Assembly: GCF_030816195.1 (NCBI RefSeq)
Contig: NZ_JAUSXS010000001.1
Span: 1,015,501 to 1,079,500, forward strand
Length of the DNA stretch: 64,000 nt
Direction: 5' to 3'
Source of the DNA: Pseudomonas sp. W4I3
Lineage (GTDB): Bacteria > Pseudomonadota > Gammaproteobacteria > Pseudomonadales > Pseudomonadaceae
This document shows, piece after piece, positions 34,993-43,302 of the stretch. The notes beneath the pieces are model-generated. The model did not search any database. It was not told the origin of the DNA and saw only the letters and a program-made list of their open reading frames with translations. The stretch's first letter is position 1; each line of letters starts with the position of its first letter. A program made the translations under genes and the position numbers.

Positions 34993-35448
34993 TTACTTGA
35001 ATCCGAGTTGGCGCCAGCCTTCGTAGACGGCCACGGCGACGGTGTTGGACAGGTTCAGGCTGCGGCAGCCTTCACGCATCGGCAGGCGCAGGCGCTGGCC
35101 GTCGGGCAATGCGTCAAGCACCTCGGCCGGCAGGCCCCGGCTCTCCGGGCCGAACAGAAACGCGTCGCCCTCGGCAAAGCTGGCATCGTGAAACGGTCGC
35201 GAGCCCTTGGTGGTGAACGCGAACAAGCGTGGGTGGCCCAGGCTTTCCAGGCAATTGGCCAGGTCGGCATGGCGCTGCAGGGTGGCGTACTCGTGGTAGT
35301 CCAGCCCGGCGCGGCGCAGGCGTTTGTCGTCCATGTCGAAACCCAGCGGCTCGATCAAATGCAGGTGGCAGCCACTGTTGGCGCACAGCCTGATAACGTT
35401 GCCGGTATTCGGCGGAATTTCTGGTTGAAAAAGGATGACGTGAAACAT
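34993..35448 (-). CDS. trmL: tRNA (cytidine/uridine-34-2'-O)-methyltransferase TrmL
   Basis: A 151-residue SPOUT methyltransferase that modifies the wobble base of tRNA-Leu. Motifs are FQPEIPPNTGNVIRLCAN (substrate side), FLFGPESRGLP and the trefoil knot segment LPMREGCRSLNLSNTVAVAV. The open frame runs upstream to 35772, but the family N-terminus MFHVILFQPEIP fixes the start at 35448. The start codon shares two bases with the ATG of the divergent gene. Confidence 0.95.
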   Translation of the reverse strand: MFHVILFQPEIPPNTGNVIRLCANSGCHLHLIEPLGFDMDDKRLRRAGLDYHEYATLQRHADLANCLESLGHPRLFAFTTKGSRPFHDASFAEGDAFLFGPESRGLPAEVLDALPDGQRLRLPMREGCRSLNLSNTVAVAVYEGWRQLGFK

Positions 35449-35884
35449 GCACGGCTCCGAAGGTAAAGATGCGCTGCATTCTACCCCCGAAGAGGACCCA
35501 AGGCCGAAGCTATTGCCGCGGGTGCTCGGTTCATTAGCGATTGTCGGGCTGATGGTGGGCTTGATGATCGGTCGCTTGACCACGCCCGAGCCGGTCGAGC
35601 TGCAACAGGTGGAACCTGCGGTGGACGGTTTGGTGGTGTGGTTCAACAGCGAGCCCAAGCTGCACGGCGAGCATATCGACGGCACCGTGGCGCTGCTGTT
35701 CGACGCGCAGGGCAAGGCTGCCGGTGGGCAATTGAAGGTCAACGACAAGGACGTGAACTGGCGCATCCGCAAGACCGACGGCGGCTTGCTGCTGAACCTG
35801 GTAGCGGCCCGGCCATTGCGTGGAGAGTGGAAGGGCGAAGAGGTCGATGACCGCTGGCGGCTGGAGATCCATCTCCAGGAGTAA
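35447..35884 (+). CDS. Membrane-anchored hypothetical protein, 145 aa
   Basis: An N-terminal hydrophilic segment (about 25 residues), one membrane helix (VLGSLAIVGLMVGLMIG) and a periplasmic domain of about 100 residues with beta-like pattern (GLVVWFNSEPKLHGEHIDGT, GGQLKVNDKDVNWRIRK). No enzyme motif is visible and I do not recognise a characterised family. The first ATG overlaps the divergent trmL start (CATG); AAGGA lies 11 bp upstream, rather far, so a different start cannot be excluded. The tandem stem-loop locus begins 3 bp after its stop. Confidence 0.72.
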   Translation: MHGSEGKDALHSTPEEDPRPKLLPRVLGSLAIVGLMVGLMIGRLTTPEPVELQQVEPAVDGLVVWFNSEPKLHGEHIDGTVALLFDAQGKAAGGQLKVNDKDVNWRIRKTDGGLLLNLVAARPLRGEWKGEEVDDRWRLEIHLQE

Positions 35885-35886
35885 TA

Positions 35887-36097
35887 AAAGAGGGAGTTCC
35901 CGGCCTGCCTGTACCAGGGCTCCCAAAACGGGGTGAAGCCAAAGGCTTCGGTGTTAAAGAGGGGATTCTCGGCCTGCCTGTACCAAGGTCCCCGAAACTG
36001 GGTAGTACTGGGGTTATTGCAGGGGGCGTGCCAGAGTTTGCAATTTGCTCTATAAAAAACTGCAAGAAAGCGAAAAGCCCCGGAATACGGGGCTTTT
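35887..36097 (+). ncRNA. Candidate structured RNA: tandem covarying stem-loops plus terminator
   Basis: Two direct repeats of about 48 nt (35887-35934, 35956-36003) match at about 40 positions. Each folds into a stem with the outer pairs GGGAG/CTCCC in copy 1 and GGGGA/TCCCC in copy 2, plus an inner three-pair extension (TCC/GGG versus TCT/AGG). Six of the eight differences are thus paired and compensatory, while the 16-nt loop CGGCCTGCCTGTACCA is identical. A perfect 6-bp hairpin (GAAGCC-AAA-GGCTTC, 35935-35949) lies between them, and a rho-independent terminator ends the region. Strand and transcription are not shown. It may be a 3' UTR element, a small RNA, or a DNA-level repeat. Confidence 0.4.
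36073..36097. terminator. Bidirectional rho-independent terminator
   Basis: A 10-bp stem AAAAGCCCCG/CGGGGCTTTT with loop GAATA. The flanking A and T runs allow action on both strands. Confidence 0.85.
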
Positions 36098-36217
36098 CTG
36101 GTTTCAGCGTTGAAGCATTCTTCAGTCGTAGCGATGTTTCAGCTGTGCGCTCCATGCCCGATGCCGGTTCATGGTGCATTGAATCGGTGCATAACTGTGA
36201 ACGTGGTGAAGATCCAA

Positions 36218-36308
36218 ATGTGGGAGGGGGCTTGCTCCCGATGGCGGTGTATCAGCCATGTAGATGTTGACTGACACTCCGCTATCGGGAGCAAGCCCCC
36301 TCCCACAT
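36218..36308. repeat. REPIN, GTGGGAGGGGGC family
   Basis: Two inverted REP units downstream of ntrC, between it and the candidate RNA locus. Confidence 0.9.
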
Positions 36309-36337
36309 GGGTTCTTTGGTGGGTCGCAGATTAAGGA

Positions 36338-37774
36338 TCAGCCCTCGTCGCTGTCGTCGTCATCCCCGCCGTCGACCTTCATCCCCAGCTCCTTGATCTT
36401 GCGCGTCAGGGTATTGCGCCCCCAACCCAGCAGCACGGCGGCATCGCGACGGCGCCCAGCGGTGTGCTTGAGCGCGGTCTCGATCATGATCCGCTCGAAC
36501 GCCGGCACGGCGCTGTCCAGCAGGTTCGACTGGCCGCGTGCCAGGGCCTGGTCGGCCCATTGGCGCAATGCCTGTTCCCAGTTGGTGACCGGGGCCGAAT
36601 CCTGAGGCAGGCTCAGCAGCTCCGGCGGCAGGTCGCTGATGTGCACTTCGCGCCCGGACGCCATCACGGTGATCCAGCGGCAGGTGTTCTCCAGCTGGCG
36701 TACGTTGCCGGGCCACGGCAGGTTCTTCAGGTATTCCTCGGTCTCGCTTTTGAGCAGCTTCGGCTCCACCGCCAGCTCCAAGGCGGCGCGGCTGAGGAAG
36801 TGGCGGGCGAGGGTGGGAATGTCTTCCCTACGGTCAGACATCCGTGGAATGTGGATGCGGATTACGTTGAGGCGGTGGAACAAGTCTTCACGGAACTTGC
36901 CGGCGTGCACCAGGGTTTCGAGGTTCTGGTGGGTCGCCGCAATGATGCGTACATCGACCTTGACCGGCGTATGCCCGCCGACGCGATAGAACTCGCCATC
37001 GGCCAGCACCCGCAACAGGCGGGTCTGGGTGTCGGCCGGCATGTCGCCGATTTCATCCAGGAACAAGGTGCCGCCGTCGGCCTGCTCAAAGCGCCCGCGA
37101 CGCAGGTTGGCCGCGCCGGTGAAGGCGCCTTTTTCATGGCCGAACAGCTCGGACTCCATCAAATCCTTGGGAATGGCCGCCATGTTCAGTGCGATAAACG
37201 GCGAGGCCGCCCGAGGGCTGTGACGGTGCAGGGCGTGGGCGACCAGTTCTTTACCGGTGCCCGACTCGCCGTTGATCAGCACGGTGATGTTGGAGTGGCT
37301 CAAGCGTCCGATGGCGCGAAACACTTCCTGCATGGCCGGCGCTTCACCGATGATTTCCGGGGTGCGGGTCAGGGCCGGCGGGGCCTCCTGGTTCTGCTGT
37401 TCCTGGGCGTGCTGGTTGGCGCGCTTGACCAGCGCCACCGCCTCATCCACATCGAACGGCTTGGGCAGGTACTCAAAGGCGCCGCCTTGGTACGACGCGA
37501 CAGCGCTGTCCAGGTCCGAGTGCGCCGTCATGATGATCACCGGCAGGCGCGGGTGCTGCTCGCGGATACGCGCCAGCAAGTCCAGGCCGCTGGCGCCGGG
37601 CATGCGGATATCGGAAATGATCACGTCCGGCTGCTGGCGAGCCAGGCGGCTCATCACGCCGTCGGCACTGTCGAAGCTCTGGGTGGTCATGCCTTCCTGT
37701 TGCAAGGCTTTCTCCAGGACCCAACGGATAGAACGGTCGTCGTCGACGATCCAGACAGTTTCACTACGGCTCAT
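36338..37774 (-). CDS. ntrC: Nitrogen regulation response regulator NtrC
   Basis: A 478-residue sigma54-dependent activator. The receiver domain has phospho-acceptor Asp55 ([11 protein letters not shown]) and Lys in LPKPFD. The AAA+ domain has GESGTGKE (Walker A), the sigma54-contact loop EKGAFTGA and [10 protein letters not shown] (Walker B). A Fis-type helix-turn-helix at the C-terminus contains [19 protein letters not shown]. An acidic tail ends the protein. It overlaps ntrB by 4 bp. Phosphorylated NtrC activates glnA and many uptake genes under nitrogen limitation. Confidence 0.97.
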   Translation of the reverse strand: MSRSETVWIVDDDRSIRWVLEKALQQEGMTTQSFDSADGVMSRLARQQPDVIISDIRMPGASGLDLLARIREQHPRLPVIIMTAHSDLDSAVASYQGGAFEYLPKPFDVDEAVALVKRANQHAQEQQNQEAPPALTRTPEIIGEAPAMQEVFRAIGRLSHSNITVLINGESGTGKELVAHALHRHSPRAASPFIALNMAAIPKDLMESELFGHEKGAFTGAANLRRGRFEQADGGTLFLDEIGDMPADTQTRLLRVLADGEFYRVGGHTPVKVDVRIIAATHQNLETLVHAGKFREDLFHRLNVIRIHIPRMSDRREDIPTLARHFLSRAALELAVEPKLLKSETEEYLKNLPWPGNVRQLENTCRWITVMASGREVHISDLPPELLSLPQDSAPVTNWEQALRQWADQALARGQSNLLDSAVPAFERIMIETALKHTAGRRRDAAVLLGWGRNTLTRKIKELGMKVDGGDDDDSDEG

Positions 37775-38856
37775 GTCGTGGGGGCTCCTTGTTCCAATGG
37801 CAGGAAGATCGAGAACGTGGTGTGGCCGGGATGGCTCTCACATTCGATCAGGCCCTGGTGCTGGCTGATGATGTTCTGGGTAATGGCCAGGCCCAGCCCG
37901 GTACCGTCCGGGCGGCCGCTGACCATGGGGAAGAAGATGGTTTCCTGCAGCTCCGCAGGTATGCCCGGGCCGTTGTCGATGATCTCGACCTTGGTCACCA
38001 GACGATGGCGCACATGGCCGATGGTGAACTGGCGCAGGGCGCGGGTGCGCAGGCTGATGCGGCCCAGGCGCAGCTCGTTCTGGCTGCTGATGGCCTGCAT
38101 GGCGTTGCGCACGATATTGAGCACTGCCTGGATCATCTGCTCGCGGTCGATCAATACATCGGGAATGCTCGGGTCATAGTCACGCACCAGGGTGATGCAA
38201 CCCTGGCTTTCGGCTTCGACCAGTTGGCAGACGCGCTCCAGCACCTCGTGCACGTTGGTCATGGCCAAGGACGGCAGCTTGTTGGAACCGAGCATGCGGT
38301 CCACCAGGTTACGCAGGCGGTCGGCTTCTTCAATGATGACATTGGTGTAGTCCTTGAGATGCTCCTCCGGCAGCTCGCGGGCCAGCAACTGTGCCGCGCC
38401 GCGAATACCACCCAGCGGGTTCTTGATCTCATGGGCCAAGCCGCGCACCAGCATCTTGCTGGTTTCCTGCTTGGACAGCTGCGCCTCTTCCTTGGTAATG
38501 CGCAGCAGGCGGTCGCGGGGATGCACTTCGAGCAGCAGCAGGGTCGCGCCATTGCTCAGGATCGGCGTCACCGCGTAATCGACGGTCAACGTCTGGCCGG
38601 TCAGGGCGGTGAGCATCGCCTCGCGCTTGGTGAATGGGTGTGCCTGCTCCACGGCCTGGCGCAACGAGCTCAAGGCTTCGGCCGACTCGGTGAACAATTC
38701 GCTGATGAACTGCCCATGGCTGCGCTGGCCGCTGATGGCCAGGAGCATCTCCGCCGCCGGGTTCATGTACTCAAGGCGCAGGTCGGCATTGAGCAGGATG
38801 GTCGCGGTGGTCAGGTTGTCGAGTAACAAACGGTGCAGTGCATCACTGATGGTCAT
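37771..38856 (-). CDS. ntrB: Nitrogen regulation sensor kinase NtrB
   Basis: A 361-residue cytoplasmic histidine kinase/phosphatase. A PAS domain (LNADLRLEYMNPAAEMLL) is followed by the phospho-acceptor histidine in GLAHEIKNPLGGIRGAAQLL (near residue 140). The HATPase boxes are VLNIVRNAMQAI (N box), DNGPGIPAELQETIF (G1) and GTGLGLAITQNIIS (G2). It answers to PII. It is first in the ntrBC operon; an NtrC-type site lies about 200 bp upstream. Confidence 0.97.
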   Translation of the reverse strand: MTISDALHRLLLDNLTTATILLNADLRLEYMNPAAEMLLAISGQRSHGQFISELFTESAEALSSLRQAVEQAHPFTKREAMLTALTGQTLTVDYAVTPILSNGATLLLLEVHPRDRLLRITKEEAQLSKQETSKMLVRGLAHEIKNPLGGIRGAAQLLARELPEEHLKDYTNVIIEEADRLRNLVDRMLGSNKLPSLAMTNVHEVLERVCQLVEAESQGCITLVRDYDPSIPDVLIDREQMIQAVLNIVRNAMQAISSQNELRLGRISLRTRALRQFTIGHVRHRLVTKVEIIDNGPGIPAELQETIFFPMVSGRPDGTGLGLAITQNIISQHQGLIECESHPGHTTFSIFLPLEQGAPTT

Positions 38857-39056
38857 CAGGACCTCTTTTGGAGCAAGGCGCAGGCTTGAGGCACACGCTG
38901 ATACAAGGAAAATGCAAAAACCAAACCAAGGCTCCGAAAAGAAGCGTTAAAGCCCTGAAATAAGCAGTTTTGGCGCGAAACTGTGGCGTTCTGCCAGCTT
39001 TGTCGCGAGGATTCGAACCAAAATGGGCTGAGCAGGTGGAGAGGGTGCAGTCTCTC

Positions 39057-39071
39057 GCACCAATATAGTGC
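39057..39071. promoter_or_regulatory. NtrC-type binding dyad upstream of ntrBC
   Basis: GCACCAATATAGTGC is a near-perfect dyad. From memory it has the same core as one of the strong NtrC sites of the E. coli glnA promoter. It lies 200 bp before ntrB, suggesting autoregulation. A second GGTGCA half-site is at 39044-39049. Confidence 0.65.
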
Positions 39072-39115
39072 GGTTTCAGAAAATCTGTTCAGGAAGTTGA
39101 ATGCGCGCAAATTCA

Positions 39116-39206
39116 ATGTGGGAGGGGGCTTGCTCCCGATAGCGGTGTATCAGCTGGCAAATATGCTGACTGACACCCTGCTATCGGGGGCAAGCCCCCT
39201 CCCACA
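39116..39206. repeat. REPIN, GTGGGAGGGGGC family
   Basis: Two inverted REP units immediately downstream of the chorismate mutase gene. A second REPIN lies on its other side. Confidence 0.9.
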
Positions 39207-39228
39207 GTTTTGATTGGGTCTGCAGGCG

Positions 39229-39765
39229 TTAGCCTTTGTAGACGCACAGCTCGGCGGTGGCGCGGATCATTGCCAATTGGCGCAGCGGGTCATTCAATGG
39301 CTCATGCACCGCCTCGGCGAGCCATTGGGGGCACTTGGGGTCGGTGCGTTGCGGGGTGAAGTCGGCCAACTGCTGCAGCAGGCGTTTTTGCAGCTCGTCC
39401 AGTTGCGGGCGGATCTGCTTGACCAGGTCCGGGCGCGGGTCATCGGGCGCCTTGCCCTGGAATTGCCAGTCGGACAGGTGGGTGTACTGCACCAGTTTGT
39501 TGGCTTCGATCTGCGCCGAGAAAAACTGCTCGGCGGCGGCGGGGTCCAGCTTGTAGCCGGGTGCCTGGGCGGTGACGCTGGCGATCACCTCCTGCTCGCG
39601 CTTCTTGTCTTCTACGGGCTTGTGGCTGTCCCATTTGCTCAAGGCCACCTGATCGGCGATCTCCAGGCGCTCGGCGATGCTGTTGAGCAGCGGCTCGAGG
39701 GTGGGCGGTGCGGCGCAGGCGCTGGCACTGACGAACAGCAGGGCGAACACGAGTCTATGTTTCAA
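39229..39765 (-). CDS. Secreted chorismate mutase (AroQ-gamma type)
   Basis: A 178-residue exported protein with signal peptide (LVFALLFVSASACA-AP). The AroQ helical fold follows: LNSIAERLEIADQVALSKWD holds the active-site Arg and Lys, and VEDKKREQEVIASV the next Arg/Glu pair. The C-terminal extension with two cysteines is typical of the periplasmic gamma class. It converts chorismate to prephenate outside the cytoplasm; the purpose there is unclear. The ribosome site AGGAG is 6 bp before the ATG and directly abuts a REPIN. Confidence 0.85.
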   Translation of the reverse strand: MKHRLVFALLFVSASACAAPPTLEPLLNSIAERLEIADQVALSKWDSHKPVEDKKREQEVIASVTAQAPGYKLDPAAAEQFFSAQIEANKLVQYTHLSDWQFQGKAPDDPRPDLVKQIRPQLDELQKRLLQQLADFTPQRTDPKCPQWLAEAVHEPLNDPLRQLAMIRATAELCVYKG

Positions 39766-39776
39766 TGCAGATCTCC

Positions 39777-39866
39777 TGTGGGAGGGGGCTTGCTCCCGAT
39801 GGCGGTGTGTCAGTAATACCTATGCTGCCTGACACTCTGCCATCGGGAGCGAGCCCCCTCCCACAT
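39777..39866. repeat. REPIN, GTGGGAGGGGGC family
   Basis: Two inverted REP units. The inner edge is 11 bp from the chorismate mutase start codon, so any promoter beyond it would put the REPIN in the mRNA leader. Confidence 0.9.
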
Positions 39867-39907
39867 TTTTTATCGAATTTGCAGGCGGTAAAGCGGCGTA
39901 ATCCCAC

Positions 39908-39937
39908 AAAAAAAGGCCTCCCGAAGGAGGCCTTTTT
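39908..39937 (-). terminator. Terminator of glnA
   Basis: A 9-bp stem AAGGCCTCC/GGAGGCCTT with a CGAA tetraloop and a run of A on the plus strand (U-tract on minus), 30 bp past the glnA stop. Confidence 0.9.
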
Positions 39938-39967
39938 CGTCACGCTACGTCAAGCAGCGCTACCGGA

Positions 39968-41374
39968 TCAGCAGCTGTAGTACAGCTCGTATTCCAGTGG
40001 GTGTACGAAGGTGCGAACCTTGATTTCTTCTTCGCTTTTGAGCTCGATGTAGGCATCGATGAAGTCGTCGCTGAACACGCCGCCTTTGGTCAGGAACGCA
40101 CGGCCCTTGTCCAGCTCTTCCAGGGCTTCTTTCAGGCTGCCGCACACTTGTGGGATCTCTTTGGCCTCTTCAGGCGGCAGGTCGTACAAGTTCTTGTCGG
40201 CGGCGTCGCCCGGGTGGATCTTGTTCTGGATACCGTCCAGGCCAGCCATGACCAGGGCTGCGAAAGCCAGGTATGGGTTGGCTGCCGGGTCCGGGAAGCG
40301 CGCTTCGATACGACGGGCGCGTGGGCTGGACACGTATGGAATACGGATCGAGGCCGAACGGTTACGGGCCGAGTAGGCCAGCATGACCGGCGCTTCGAAA
40401 CCTGGGACCAGACGCTTGTAGGAGTTGGTCGACGGGTTGGTGAAGCCGTTCAGGGCCTTACCGTGCTTGATGATACCGCCGATGAAGTAAAGGGCAGTGT
40501 CGGACAGGCCGGCATAACCTTCGCCAGCGAAGGTGTTCTTGCCTTCTTTGGCGATGGACAGGTGAACGTGCATACCCGAACCGTTATCGCCGTACAGCGG
40601 CTTAGGCATGAAGGTAGCGGTACGGCCGTAGGCATCAGCTACGTTGTGTACGCAGTACTTCAGGGTCTGTACTTCGTCAGCCTTGGCCACTAGGGTGTTG
40701 AACTTCACACCGATTTCGTTCTGGCCGGCAGTGGCCACTTCGTGGTGGTGAACTTCGATAACCAGACCCATTTCTTCCATGGCGTTGCACATGGAGGTAC
40801 GGATTTCGTGGTCATGGTCGAACGGCGGAACTGGGAAGTAGCCACCTTTGATACCTGGACGGTGGCCCTTGTTGCCGCCTTCCACGTCCTGGTCGGACAT
40901 CCACGAACCTTGTTCGGAGAAAATCTTGAACATGGACCCGGAGATGTCGGACTTGAACTTGACCGAATCGAAGATGAAGAATTCTGGCTCTGGACCTACG
41001 AATACGGTGTCGCCGATACCGGTCGACTTCAGGTATTCCTCGGCACGCTTGGCGATCGCACGTGGGTCGCGGTCGTAGCCTTGCATGGTCGAAGGCTCGA
41101 TCACGTCGCAGACGATGATCAGGGTTGGGTCTTCGGTGAACGGGTCGAGGACGGCAGTGCTGTCGTCCGGCATCAGGATCATGTCGGAGGCTTCGATGCC
41201 TTTCCAGCCAGCGATGGAGGAACCGTCGAACATCTTGCCTTCTTCGAAGAAAGCATCATCCAGCGCGTCGCGAGCCGGCATGGTCACGTGGTGCTGAGTA
41301 CCTTTGGTGTCCGTGAAGCGCAGATCAATCCATTTAACGTCATGATCTTTGATGAGTTGAACCGACTTCGACAT
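39968..41374 (-). CDS. glnA: Glutamine synthetase type I
   Basis: A 468-residue GSI-beta enzyme that condenses ammonia and glutamate. Signatures are [17 protein letters not shown], the glutamate/ATP site segments PYGRT-like [21 protein letters not shown], the [14 protein letters not shown] loop and the adenylylation loop [10 protein letters not shown] (Tyr near residue 397). GGAGG 5-6 bp before ATG 41374 fixes the start; the frame continues upstream without support. A perfect-consensus sigma54 promoter lies about 100 bp upstream. Confidence 0.98.
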   Translation of the reverse strand: MSKSVQLIKDHDVKWIDLRFTDTKGTQHHVTMPARDALDDAFFEEGKMFDGSSIAGWKGIEASDMILMPDDSTAVLDPFTEDPTLIIVCDVIEPSTMQGYDRDPRAIAKRAEEYLKSTGIGDTVFVGPEPEFFIFDSVKFKSDISGSMFKIFSEQGSWMSDQDVEGGNKGHRPGIKGGYFPVPPFDHDHEIRTSMCNAMEEMGLVIEVHHHEVATAGQNEIGVKFNTLVAKADEVQTLKYCVHNVADAYGRTATFMPKPLYGDNGSGMHVHLSIAKEGKNTFAGEGYAGLSDTALYFIGGIIKHGKALNGFTNPSTNSYKRLVPGFEAPVMLAYSARNRSASIRIPYVSSPRARRIEARFPDPAANPYLAFAALVMAGLDGIQNKIHPGDAADKNLYDLPPEEAKEIPQVCGSLKEALEELDKGRAFLTKGGVFSDDFIDAYIELKSEEEIKVRTFVHPLEYELYYSC

Positions 41375-41476
41375 GGTGTCCTCCGGGTGGCTTCGGGCTA
41401 GGGTAGTGGAGTTAGCCCTTAGAATTTGGGTGATGCCGGCGCGGATACTCCGCCAAGGCAACCTGCCTCACAAGAG

Positions 41477-41492
41477 AGCAAATTGCATGCCA
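41477..41492 (-). promoter_or_regulatory. Sigma54 promoter of glnA
   Basis: On the minus strand TGGCATGCAATTTGCT matches TGGCAYRNNNNTTGCW at every position. Transcription would start near 41466, leaving a leader of about 90 nt. Confidence 0.9.
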
Positions 41493-41493
41493 G

Positions 41494-41541
41494 TGCGCCA
41501 ACATGGTCTTTTTGCCTCAAAATGGCCCCTATAACGGTGCA
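41494..41541. promoter_or_regulatory. NtrC-type sites upstream of glnA
   Basis: GCGCCAACATGGTCT (41495-41509) differs at three positions from the E. coli glnA site core as I remember it. GCCCC-TATAAC-GGTGC (41525-41540) has one perfect half. More GGTGC half-sites lie at 41607 and 41623. Individual sites are weak; the cluster is suggestive. Confidence 0.4.
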
Positions 41542-41708
41542 AACGGCCAAAGCGCGATAAATAGCGCACTGCAATGTAGCGTCATTCGGCGAAAATGACC
41601 CGTTTTGGTGCGCCGAACATGTGGTGCATATTAACTGGTTAAACCTTGAGCGATTTCCGCTATAATCCGCGCCCCCCTTTTTCAGCAGGCCCGGCGCGCG
41701 CTGTTTCC

Positions 41709-43163
41709 ATGAAATTAATCGTTAAAGTCTTCCCCGAGATCACCATCAAAAGCCGACCGGTACGGACGCGTTTCATCCGTCAGTTGGCCAAGAACATCCG
41801 TGCCGTGCTCCGTGACCTGGACCCGGCTGTGGTGGTGAATGGCGTGTGGGACAACCTCGAGCTGGAAACCCGCCTGACCGACGCCAAAGCCTTGAAGGAC
41901 ATGACCGAGCGCCTGAGCTGCATGCCGGGCATCGCGCATTTCCTGCAGGTGGACGAATACCCGCTGGGCGACTTCGACGACATCACCGACAAGTGCAGGC
42001 AGCACTTCGGTGACGCGCTGGCCGGCAAGATTTTTTCGGTGCGCTGCAAGCGTGCCGGCAAGCACCCGTTCAGCTCCATGGATGTGGAAAAATACGTCGG
42101 CAGCAAGCTGCGTCGCGAGTGCGGCGCCGCCGGAATTTCCCTGAAAGCACCCGAAATTGAAGTGCGCATGGAAATTCGCGACCAACGGTTGTTCGTGATC
42201 CACAGCCAGCACAACAGCATCGGCGGTTACCCGCTGGGCGCCTTGGAACAGACTCTGGTGCTGATGTCCGGCGGTTTCGATTCGACCGTGGCGGCTTACC
42301 AGATCATGCGTCGCGGCCTGATGAGCCACTTCTGCTTCTTTAATCTGGGCGGGCGTGCACACGAATTGGGCGTCATGGAAGTCGCGCACTTTATCTGGAA
42401 GAAGTACGGCAGCTCCCAGCGCGTGCTATTTGTGAGCGTACCCTTCGAGGAAGTGCTGGGCGAAATTCTCGGCAAAGTCGATAACGGTCATATGGGCGTC
42501 GTATTGAAGCGTATGATGTTGCGCGCGGCGTCGCGGATTGCCGATCAGTTGCAGATCGACGCGCTGGTGACCGGCGAGGCGATCTCCCAGGTGTCCAGCC
42601 AGACGCTGCCGAACCTGTCGCTGATCGACTGCGTGACCGAAAAGCTGGTGTTGCGCCCGCTGATCGCCAGTCACAAGCAGGACATCATCGACCTGGCCGA
42701 AGAAATCGGCACGGCGGATTTCGCCAAGCACATGCCTGAATATTGCGGGGTCATCTCGGTGAACCCCAAGACCCACGCCAAGCGCAACCGTGTGGAGTAT
42801 GAAGAACAACAGTTCGACATGGCGATTCTGGAGCGTGCGCTCGAGAACGCCAAAATGGTCCCGATCGATCGAGTGATCGACGAATTGGGCCAGGATGTGC
42901 AAATCGAAGAAGTCGACGAAGCCCTGGCCGGCCAGATCGTCATCGACATCCGTCACCCGGATGCCGCTGAGGATGAGCCGCTGGAAATCGCCGGCATCGA
43001 CGTACAAACGCTGCCGTTCTATGCATTGAACGCGCGTTTCAAGGAACTGGATAACAGCCGTCAGTACCTGTTGTATTGCGACAAAGGCGTGATGAGTCGC
43101 CTGCATGCCCACCATTTGCTCAGTGAGGGGCATGCCAATGTGCGCGTTTATCGACCGAGCTAA
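41709..43163 (+). CDS. thiI: tRNA 4-thiouridine synthetase ThiI
   Basis: A 484-residue enzyme for s4U in tRNA and sulfur transfer in thiazole synthesis. It has a ferredoxin-like domain and THUMP domain ([20 protein letters not shown]), a PP-loop adenylation site ([15 protein letters not shown]) near residues 182-193 and a C-terminal rhodanese domain with catalytic Cys near 457 ([12 protein letters not shown]). The start [15 protein letters not shown] is family-standard; the upstream extension in frame is not. It is divergent from glnA and followed by typA. Confidence 0.95.
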   Translation: MKLIVKVFPEITIKSRPVRTRFIRQLAKNIRAVLRDLDPAVVVNGVWDNLELETRLTDAKALKDMTERLSCMPGIAHFLQVDEYPLGDFDDITDKCRQHFGDALAGKIFSVRCKRAGKHPFSSMDVEKYVGSKLRRECGAAGISLKAPEIEVRMEIRDQRLFVIHSQHNSIGGYPLGALEQTLVLMSGGFDSTVAAYQIMRRGLMSHFCFFNLGGRAHELGVMEVAHFIWKKYGSSQRVLFVSVPFEEVLGEILGKVDNGHMGVVLKRMMLRAASRIADQLQIDALVTGEAISQVSSQTLPNLSLIDCVTEKLVLRPLIASHKQDIIDLAEEIGTADFAKHMPEYCGVISVNPKTHAKRNRVEYEEQQFDMAILERALENAKMVPIDRVIDELGQDVQIEEVDEALAGQIVIDIRHPDAAEDEPLEIAGIDVQTLPFYALNARFKELDNSRQYLLYCDKGVMSRLHAHHLLSEGHANVRVYRPS

Positions 43164-43302
43164 GAGCCCGGGGCTGTTTGCCTGTGGCCTGCGTCACCGG
43201 CCCCCCGACTCTGCCGTCAAGCTGTAACGGCAAGGCCTGACTCTACTGTAAATCGCTGCCACGACCTGTCAGCACACCGAATCCTCTGATCGAGATACAC
43301 AA

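Larger units (their letters stand above)
38857..39228. other. Intergenic region upstream of ntrBC
   Basis: A 372-bp gap between the ntrB start and the end of the chorismate mutase gene, both on the minus strand. It contains an NtrC-type dyad and a REPIN, listed separately. No convincing -24/-12 element was found, so the ntrBC promoter itself is not placed. Confidence 0.55.

Noticed and set aside
35739..36179. 146-codon minus-strand ORF with a Pro/Gly repeat
   Set aside because: Its repeat is just the translated tandem stem-loop unit; it runs through a terminator and into the opposite gene.
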